Below are positions 1 to 5,125 of a stretch of 6,083 bases of DNA, piece by piece. Origin of the DNA: an uncultured Solirubrobacter sp. (GTDB lineage Bacteria; Actinomycetota; Thermoleophilia; Solirubrobacterales; Solirubrobacteraceae). The notes below the pieces were generated by a model, which worked only from the letters and a program-made list of their open reading frames with translations, ran no database searches and was not told where the DNA came from. How positions within the stretch are numbered: position 1 is the stretch's first letter; every line of letters begins with the position of its first letter. The translations under genes were made by a program, and so were the position numbers. The DNA lies in the NCBI GenBank assembly GCA_937871635.1, contig CALMNS010000131.1, forward strand, positions 1-6,083, in the 5' to 3' direction.

Positions 1-400
1 GGCGCAGGCCGAGCGAGTCGACCAGCGCGCGCCCGCGGGCGGCGGCGTCGGGGTGGGCGCCGCGGACCCGGCCGGCCAGCAGGACGTTGGCCTCCCCGCC
101 CAGCTCGGGGAGCAGGTGGAAGAACTGGAAGACGAAGCCGACGCGGCGGCGGCGCAGCGCGCTCAGCTCCCGCTCGGAGGCCCCCGTCACCCGGGTGCCG
201 TCGACGTCGATCGTCCCGGCCTCGGCCCGGTCGAGGCCGCCGAGCAGGTGCAGCAGGGTCGACTTGCCCTGGCCCGAGCGGCCCAGGACGGCGACGACCT
301 CGCCGCGGTCGACCTGCAGGTCGGCGCCGTCGAGCACCCGGCGCGCGGCGCGGCCCTCGCCGAAGGTCTTGACAACGCCGCGGGCGGTGATCACCGACAC
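1..400 (-). CDS. ABC transporter ATP-binding protein, LolD/MacB/FtsE type (partial, C-terminus off the window)
   Basis: This is the ATPase subunit of an ABC transporter, probably of the LolD/MacB/FtsE group that pairs with a FtsX-like permease at the cytoplasmic membrane. I read 133 residues from a GTG start at 400. Visible parts are an aromatic A-loop position (F13), a VLDG strand at 22-25, Walker A GRSGQGKST at residues 40-48 followed by LLHLLGGLDRAEAG, and the Q-loop in FVFQFFHLLPELGGEANVLL at about 89-108. The FVFQFF-LLPEL wording is typical of this group. The signature LSGGQ, Walker B and H-loop would lie beyond position 1. The start is chosen because GTG at 400 gives the usual MSVITARGVVKTF opening; GTG at 394 is an alternative. 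No clear Shine-Dalgarno is present. The start lies 24 bases after the stop of the upstream gene, in the same reading frame, so co-transcription is likely. The substrate cannot be told from this fragment. Confidence 0.88.
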   Translation of the reverse strand, partial: MSVITARGVVKTFGEGRAARRVLDGADLQVDRGEVVAVLGRSGQGKSTLLHLLGGLDRAEAGTIDVDGTRVTGASERELSALRRRRVGFVFQFFHLLPELGGEANVLLAGRVRGAHPDAAARGRALVDSLGLR

Positions 401-424
401 CGCGGGCAGGCTAGGACGCGGGTT

Positions 425-2650
425 TCAACCGCCGGTAAGGGTCCCGGCGGGCGGCCGGAGGGCGGCGAGCAGCCGCTCGGTCACCGCGCCGGCCACCATC
501 GGCCGGGCGAGGCCGAAGCCCTGCGCCCACCGGCAGCCGCGGTCGCGGAGGAAGACCCGCTGGGCCTCGGTCTCGACCCCCTCGGCCACGGTGGGGATGC
601 CGAGCGCGTCGGCGAGGGCCAGCGTGGCCGAAACGACGGCCGCGGCGCCCGGATCGCCGGGCACGCCCTCGAGCAGGGCGCGGTCGATCTTCAGCGAGCC
701 GATGTCGAGGCGGCGCAGGCGGGTGAGCGAGGAGTGCCCCGCCCCGAAGTCGTCGATGACCACCATCACCCCGAGGCCCGAGAGGCGCTCGAGGGCCTCC
801 TCGGTCTCCGGCCCGCCCTCCATGGCCACCGACTCGGTGACCTCGACGATCATGGCGTCCGCCGGCGCCCCGGTGCGCTCGATGATCTCGGCGAGCCGCC
901 AGGCGAAGTCCCCCCGGGCGAGCTGGACGGGAGACACGTTGAAGCCCACGCTGACGTCGAGGCCGCGGTCGTGCCACGCCGCCGCCTGCCGGCAGGCGGC
1001 CTCCGCGACCCAGGCGCCGATCGGCACGATGAGCCCGGTCGCCTCGGCGATCGAGATGAAGTCGAGCGGCGCGATCAGGCCGTGCTCGGGGTCCTCCCAG
1101 CGCAGGAGGGCCTCCACGGCGGTCGTCGTGCCGGTCTCGAGCTCGAGGATCGGCTGGTAGTGGAGCACGAACTGCTCCTGGGCGAGCGCCCGGCGCAGGC
1201 GGGCGCTCATCGTCAGGCGGCGGCGCGCCCCCTGGTCGTCGCGCCGGTGCGTGGCCATCCGCGTGCCGGCGGCGCGCTTGGCCTGGTGCAGCGCGGACTC
1301 GGCGCCGCGCAGGAGCTCCGCGAAGCCGTCGCCGTCCCGGGGGAAGAGCGACATGCCGACGCTGGCCTCCACGTGGAACTCGAGGTCGGCGATCGTGAAC
1401 GGCGCCGCGAGCGCCGCGATGACCTGGAGGGCGACCCGCTCGGCGGCGCCCTGCGGCTCGGAGCCGAGCCGGTCGACGAAGACGAGGAACTCGTCGGCGC
1501 CCTGGCGGGCCACCTGCGCCGCGGAGCCCGTCGTCGCGAGCAGCCGAGCCGCCGCCTCGCGGAGCACCGCGTCGCCCCCGGCGTGCCCGAGCGAGTCGTT
1601 GACCGCCTGGAACTCGTCGAGATCGACGAACAGCAGGGCCGCGGTCCGCCCGGCGGTCCACGCCTCGGCGCCCAGGGCCAGGTCCACCGTCTCCTCGAGC
1701 CACGCGCGGTTCGGGAGCCGCGTGAGCGGGTCGACGTAGGCCAGGTCCGCGAGCCGGGCCTCGACGTCGGAGAGCGCCCGCTCGGCGCGGCGCTGGCTCG
1801 AGAGGTCGCGGAGGAAGCCGGTGAAGGCGGTCTCGCCCCCGGCGTCCGTGCGGGTCACCGTCAGCTCGACGGGGAACTCGCTGCCGTCGGCGCGCATGGC
1901 GGTCTGCTCGATGCGCCGGTCGAGGATGCGGCCCGTCCCGGTGGCCACCGCCCGCTCGCGCCCCGACTCGTGGGCCGCGCGCCGCGCGGGCGGGACGAGC
2001 AGGTCGGAGAGCCGGCGGCCGACCGCGGCCTCGCGCCGGTGGCCGAACATCCCCTCCGCCGCGGGGTTGAACTCCGTGATGAGCCCGGCGTCGTCCATGG
2101 TGACGATCGCGTCCAGCGCCGAGGCGACCACCGCGCCCATCCGGCGCTGCGCCTGCTCGGCCACGGCCGCCGTGTCCCGGGCGGCGAGCTCCACGGTCCC
2201 CATCTGCGAGATGTCCTCGAGCAGCCCGAGCTCGGGGCCCGTCCAGCACCGCGGCACGGCCTCGACCGCGCAGAGGCTGCCGACGATCGTCCCGGACTGG
2301 TCGCGCAGGGGGACCCCGGCGTAGGCGATGACGCCTCGGGCCACGCAGAAGGACCCGGGTCCGTGGGCCGGGTCGAGCCGGGTGTCCTCGACGACGACCG
2401 GGGCGCCCGTCTCGATCACCCGGCGGCAGACGGACTCGCCGACGGGGAAGTCCACGCGCTCCATGCCGTGGGCGGCGACGACCCGCAGGCGCTCCGCGTC
2501 GAGCAGCGTCACGGCGCTCGCGTCGGCCCCGAGCGCCTGCCCCGCGACCCGGCAGAGCCGCTCGAACGGCTCGCGTGCGGGTTCGGTCAGCTCCCGCAGC
2601 CCGGAGGCGCGGACGGCGACGAGCCGGGCATGGTCGGCCAGTTCAGGCAT
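425..2650 (-). CDS. GAF-PAS-GGDEF-EAL cyclic-di-GMP protein, predicted phosphodiesterase with degenerate GADEF domain
   Basis: This 741-residue protein has no membrane segment or signal peptide and should act in the cytoplasm on the second messenger c-di-GMP. Domains in order: GAF about 25-160 (ESVCRRVIETGAPVVVEDTR, VPLRDQSGTIVGSLCAVE); PAS about 171-285 (LDAIVTMDDAGLITEFNPAAEGMFG); GGDEF about 300-460; EAL about 480-732. The GGDEF domain keeps DPLTRLPNR (307-315), FVDLDEF with D343, and LGHAGGD (354-360), but its signature is GADEF (384-388), with Ala replacing the second Gly. No RxxD inhibitory site lies upstream of it. The EAL domain keeps the expected catalytic set: E513 in EALLRW, N571 in FNVSP, E603 in VEVTES, D633-D634 in IDDFGAGHSS, K654 in LKID, E690 in AEGVE and Q710 in AQGF. 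I infer an active c-di-GMP phosphodiesterase with a regulatory or inactive cyclase domain, tuned by GAF and PAS inputs whose ligands are unknown. The ATG at 2650 gives the full GAF domain; no good Shine-Dalgarno precedes it. Confidence 0.93.
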   Translation of the reverse strand: MPELADHARLVAVRASGLRELTEPAREPFERLCRVAGQALGADASAVTLLDAERLRVVAAHGMERVDFPVGESVCRRVIETGAPVVVEDTRLDPAHGPGSFCVARGVIAYAGVPLRDQSGTIVGSLCAVEAVPRCWTGPELGLLEDISQMGTVELAARDTAAVAEQAQRRMGAVVASALDAIVTMDDAGLITEFNPAAEGMFGHRREAAVGRRLSDLLVPPARRAAHESGRERAVATGTGRILDRRIEQTAMRADGSEFPVELTVTRTDAGGETAFTGFLRDLSSQRRAERALSDVEARLADLAYVDPLTRLPNRAWLEETVDLALGAEAWTAGRTAALLFVDLDEFQAVNDSLGHAGGDAVLREAAARLLATTGSAAQVARQGADEFLVFVDRLGSEPQGAAERVALQVIAALAAPFTIADLEFHVEASVGMSLFPRDGDGFAELLRGAESALHQAKRAAGTRMATHRRDDQGARRRLTMSARLRRALAQEQFVLHYQPILELETGTTTAVEALLRWEDPEHGLIAPLDFISIAEATGLIVPIGAWVAEAACRQAAAWHDRGLDVSVGFNVSPVQLARGDFAWRLAEIIERTGAPADAMIVEVTESVAMEGGPETEEALERLSGLGVMVVIDDFGAGHSSLTRLRRLDIGSLKIDRALLEGVPGDPGAAAVVSATLALADALGIPTVAEGVETEAQRVFLRDRGCRWAQGFGLARPMVAGAVTERLLAALRPPAGTLTGG

Positions 2651-2663
2651 CCGCGCACGTCAT

Positions 2664-2682
2664 CGGCGGGCGGGGTCCGCCG
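2664..2682 (-). terminator. Possible stem-loop after msrB (no U-tract)
   Basis: The 55-base gap between msrB and the downstream c-di-GMP gene contains a perfect 6-bp GC stem, CGGCGG and CCGCCG, with a 7-base loop. There is no run of T after it on the minus strand, so it is not a classical intrinsic terminator. It could attenuate read-through from msrB, or be chance in such GC-rich sequence. Confidence 0.25.
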
Positions 2683-2705
2683 CTTGAGCGCGCGTTGACG
2701 ACGTG

Positions 2706-3110
2706 TCAGTCGGTCCTGGGCGTCAACTCGAGCGCGCATGAGTTGATGCAGTAGCGCTGGCCGCCGGCCTCACGCGGGCCGTCGTCGAAGACGTGCCCCA
2801 GGTGGCCGCCGCAGCGCTTGCAGATGACCTCCGTGCGCTTCATGAACAGACTGCGGTCCTCGCGGGTCTCGACGGACTCGGCCACCAGCGGGTCGGTGAA
2901 GCTCGGCCACCCGGTCCCCGAGTCGAACTTCGTGTCGGAGGAGAAGAGCTCCGCTCCGCAGCCCGCGCAGCGGTAGACGCCGTCGGCCTTCGTGTTCCAG
3001 TACTCGCCCGAGAACGCCCGCTCGGTGCCGTGCTTGCGAAGCACCTCGTACTGCGCCGGGGTGAGCTGCTCGCGCCACTCCTGCTCGGATTTCTCGACTT
3101 GGGTGCTCAT
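2706..3110 (-). CDS. msrB: Peptide-methionine (R)-S-oxide reductase MsrB
   Basis: MsrB reduces the R epimer of methionine sulfoxide in proteins back to methionine, repairing oxidative damage, usually with thioredoxin as electron donor. The 134-residue length is normal for a single-domain MsrB and there is no signal peptide, so it should be cytosolic. The structural zinc site is complete: C48-x2-C51 (CAGC) and C97-x2-C100 (CKRC). The active-site block GGHLGHVFDDGP (101-112) and RYCINS (119-124) carry the catalytic C121. The loop FDSGTGWPSF (62-71) has Thr66 where many MsrBs have the resolving Cys, so the standard disulfide partner is missing. An additional Cys, C125, lies four residues after the catalytic one. 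The ATG at 3110 is supported by the protein N-terminus and by a -10-like hexamer six bases upstream, which suggests a leaderless mRNA. The gene is a likely single transcription start, with the c-di-GMP gene following 55 bases downstream. Confidence 0.96.
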   Translation of the reverse strand: MSTQVEKSEQEWREQLTPAQYEVLRKHGTERAFSGEYWNTKADGVYRCAGCGAELFSSDTKFDSGTGWPSFTDPLVAESVETREDRSLFMKRTEVICKRCGGHLGHVFDDGPREAGGQRYCINSCALELTPRTD

Positions 3111-3116
3111 GCAACC

Positions 3117-3122
3117 ATTGTA
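3117..3122 (-). promoter_or_regulatory. Candidate -10 element of a leaderless msrB promoter
   Basis: On the minus strand TACAAT ends six bases before the msrB ATG at 3110 (TACAAT, GGTTGC, ATG). This spacing would put the transcription start at or next to the A of the start codon, the arrangement known for actinobacterial leaderless genes. No Shine-Dalgarno sequence is present in the same stretch, and no convincing TTGACA-like -35 is found 16-19 bases upstream. The call rests on sequence and spacing only. Confidence 0.6.
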
Positions 3123-3133
3123 GTCCGAGACGA

Positions 3134-3147
3134 GACGACTTTTCGTC
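3134..3147. repeat. Perfect inverted repeat GACGA-N4-TCGTC upstream of msrB
   Basis: A 5-bp perfect inverted repeat with a 4-base centre (CTTT on the plus strand) lies 24-37 bases upstream of the msrB start codon. It overlaps the place where the -35 element should be relative to the TACAAT at 3117-3122. It could be an operator for a regulator of msrB, or a weak hairpin at the end of the tkt transcript. A five-base palindrome can also arise by chance. Confidence 0.3.
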
Positions 3148-3213
3148 CTTCCCCAGCGCCGTCGACCGTTCGCCGGCCGCGCGCCCTGCCACGGGCCCCC
3201 GCCGGGCTTCTCG

Positions 3214-5073
3214 CTAGCTCTTCCCGCCCGCCGCCGCCGTGGCCGCCTTGACGATCGCGTCGGCGTCGATCTCCGCGTCGGCGAGCAGCTCGGCGGGCTT
3301 GCCCGACCCGACCATCTTGCGCACGGCCAGCTTGTGGACCTTGGGCCGGGCGTCGGAGGCGGCCAGCGCGTCGAGCACGGCGTCGCCCAGGCCGCCCTCG
3401 GCCCAGTGGTCCTCCACGGTGACGATCGCCCCGCAGTCCCGGGCGGCGGCCTGGACGGCCTCCGCGTCGATCGGCTTGATCGAGTAGGCGTCGACGATGC
3501 GGGCCTCGATGCCGTCCCGCGCCAGGCGCTCGGCGGCCGCGGCCGCCTCGGGCACCGTGATGCCGCAGGCGATGATCGCCACGTCGGTGCCGTCGCGGAG
3601 CTGCCGCGAGCCGCCGATGGTCACCGCCTCGTCGGGCGGCGTGCGGACCTCGGTCTTCGCGCGGAGCGTGCGCAGGTAGGAGATCCCGGGCCGCTCGGCC
3701 ATGGCGGCCAGGAGCTGGGCGGCCTGGTTGGCGTCCGACGGGTGCAGCACGACGCTGCCGTGGATCGCGCGCAGCGAGGCGAAGTCCTCGAGCGCCATCT
3801 GGGACGGCCCGTCCTCGCCGATCGAGACGCCGGCGTGGGAGCCCACGAGGCGCAGATCGGCGCGCGAGACGGCGGCCATGCGCACGAAGTCGTAGGCGCG
3901 GGAGAAGAACGCGGCGAAGGTCGAGGCGAAGCCGATCCAGTTGCGGACCTGGAAGCCGACCGCGGTGGCCACGAGCTGCTGCTCGGCGATGTACATCTCG
4001 AAGTAGCGGTCGGGGTGCGCCTCGCGGAAGTCCTCGGCGTGGGTCGAGTTCGACACCTCGCCGTCGAGCGCGACGACGTCCCCGCGCATCGAGCCGAGCG
4101 CGGCCAGCGTCGTCCCGTAGGCCTTGCGGGTGGCCTCCTCGTCGCCGAGCTGCCAGGTCGGCAGCTCGCCGCCGGGCACCTCGAAGACGTGCGGCTCGCC
4201 CTGCTCCTCGCGCCCCGGCACGTCGACGGTGACCTCGCGGTAGCCGCCGAGCTCCTCGATGGCGGCCTCCTCGTCCTCGACCGGCTTGCCGTGCTTGCCC
4301 GGGAGATCCTGGACGGCGACTACGCCCTTGCCCTTAATGGTCCGGGCGACGATCACCGTCGGCTGGCCCTTCGTCTCGGCCGCCTCGGTGAACGCCTGGT
4401 CGATCGCCTCGACGTCGTGGCCGTCGATGGCTAGCGCCTTCCAGCCGAACGCCTCGGCCCGGCGCACGTAGCGGTCGAGGTCCCAGCCGACCATCGTCTC
4501 GCCCGTCTGGCCCAGGCGGTTGACGTCGATGATCGCGCAGAGGTTGTCGAGCTCGTTGAACGCCGCGTGCTCGAAGGCCTCCCACATGGAGCCCTCCGCC
4601 ATCTCGGAGTCGCCGCACAGCGCGTAGACCCGGAAGGGGAGGCGGTCGAGCCGCTTGCCGGCCTGGGCGACGCCGACCGCGATCGGCAGCCCCTGGCCGA
4701 GCGAGCCGGTGGCCACGTCGACCCACGGCAGCACGGGCGTGGGATGGCCCTCGAACTTCGAGCCGAACCGCCGGAAGGAGAGGAGCTCCTCGTCGGAGAT
4801 GGCGCCGGCCAGCTTGAGCACCGAGTAGTAGAGCGGCGACGCGTGGCCCTTGGAGAAGATCAGGTGGTCGTTGCGGGGGTCGTCCGGGGCCTGGAAGTTG
4901 AGGCGCAGGTGCCCGTCCACGAGGACCGCCATGAGGTCCGCCGCCGACATCGACGAGGTGGGGTGCCCCGAGCTGGCGGCGGAGGATGAGCGGACGGAGT
5001 CGACCCGCAGCTGCTGGCCGAGCTCGCGGCGCCGCTCGGCGGTGGTCTGGTCTGCGTCGGTGGTGGTGCTCAT
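3214..5073 (-). CDS. tkt: Transketolase, short (animal-like) form
   Basis: Transketolase moves two-carbon units between sugar phosphates in the non-oxidative pentose phosphate pathway, using thiamine diphosphate and a divalent metal, as a cytosolic dimer. The 619-residue protein is complete. The ThDP-binding N-terminal domain (about 1-245) has SSGHPTSS with H37, FSKGHASP with H77, GDSEMAEGS (154-162) and DVNRLGQ with N185; then comes H261 in KHGK. The pyrimidine-binding domain (about 305-475) has YIAEQ with catalytic E364, FASTFAAFF (382-390), GSHAGVSIGEDGPSQM (411-426) and HPSD. A C-terminal domain of about 485-610 follows. The length and the STFAAFF and SHAGVSIGEDGPSQMALED wording match the vertebrate-type TKT subgroup better than the E. 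coli TktA type of about 660 residues. The metal-binding motif reads GDS rather than GDG. The ATG at 5073 is chosen because a longer in-frame start at 5181 would run into the divergent tal gene and adds a non-homologous-looking tail. It diverges from tal across 52 bases. Confidence 0.96.
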   Translation of the reverse strand: MSTTTDADQTTAERRRELGQQLRVDSVRSSSAASSGHPTSSMSAADLMAVLVDGHLRLNFQAPDDPRNDHLIFSKGHASPLYYSVLKLAGAISDEELLSFRRFGSKFEGHPTPVLPWVDVATGSLGQGLPIAVGVAQAGKRLDRLPFRVYALCGDSEMAEGSMWEAFEHAAFNELDNLCAIIDVNRLGQTGETMVGWDLDRYVRRAEAFGWKALAIDGHDVEAIDQAFTEAAETKGQPTVIVARTIKGKGVVAVQDLPGKHGKPVEDEEAAIEELGGYREVTVDVPGREEQGEPHVFEVPGGELPTWQLGDEEATRKAYGTTLAALGSMRGDVVALDGEVSNSTHAEDFREAHPDRYFEMYIAEQQLVATAVGFQVRNWIGFASTFAAFFSRAYDFVRMAAVSRADLRLVGSHAGVSIGEDGPSQMALEDFASLRAIHGSVVLHPSDANQAAQLLAAMAERPGISYLRTLRAKTEVRTPPDEAVTIGGSRQLRDGTDVAIIACGITVPEAAAAAERLARDGIEARIVDAYSIKPIDAEAVQAAARDCGAIVTVEDHWAEGGLGDAVLDALAASDARPKVHKLAVRKMVGSGKPAELLADAEIDADAIVKAATAAAGGKS

Positions 5074-5125
5074 GAACTTCGCGTTGCCCGAGGGACAAGG
5101 GAGCGAAACGGGTACCGTCCCGGCG
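5074..5125. promoter_or_regulatory. Divergent tkt/tal promoter region
   Basis: Only 52 bases separate the start codons of tkt (minus) and tal (plus), so both promoters and any shared control must lie here or inside the genes. It contains the palindrome GGTACC (5111-5116). On the plus strand TACCGT is a good TANNNT hexamer; on the minus strand the overlapping TACCCG (5114-5109) is a weaker one. No convincing TTGACA-type -35 is seen for either direction. Confidence 0.6.
5113..5118 (+). promoter_or_regulatory. Candidate -10 element of a leaderless tal promoter
   Basis: TACCGT (TANNNT) ends seven bases before the tal ATG at 5126, which would place the transcription start at the start codon. The seven bases between, CCCGGCG, hold no Shine-Dalgarno sequence. 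The hexamer is flanked by CGGG (5109-5112) and CCCG (5119-5122), an inverted repeat framing it exactly. The call rests on sequence and spacing only. Confidence 0.5.

Noticed and set aside
411..2249. A 612-codon minus-strand frame overlapping the c-di-GMP gene
   Set aside because: It is a +1/-1 shadow of the same gene with low-complexity Arg/Gly/Pro-rich sequence; the other frame carries all conserved motifs.
2644..2664. A six-codon upstream frame (ATG to TGA) overlapping the start of the c-di-GMP gene
   Set aside because: It is very short, has no ribosome binding site, and such frames arise often by chance. There is no evidence for a leader peptide.
53..2698. An 881-codon open frame on the plus strand opposite the c-di-GMP gene
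   Set aside because: It is antisense to a protein with clear GAF, PAS, GGDEF and EAL motifs. Its translation is rich in Arg, Gly, Ala, Glu and Asp with no recognisable domain. Long antisense frames are expected at this GC content.
3111..3150. A SigR-type (thiol stress, GGGAAT-N18-GTT) promoter for msrB
   Set aside because: A GTT is present near the start, but the hexamer 18 bases upstream of it does not resemble GGGAAT.
3155..3213. A rho-independent terminator after tkt
   Set aside because: Only short imperfect GC pairings are visible (for example GCCC and GGGC with a six-base gap) and no T-run follows on the minus strand.
3334..4434. A 366-codon plus-strand frame opposite transketolase
   Set aside because: It is a shadow of tkt with no domain and biased composition.
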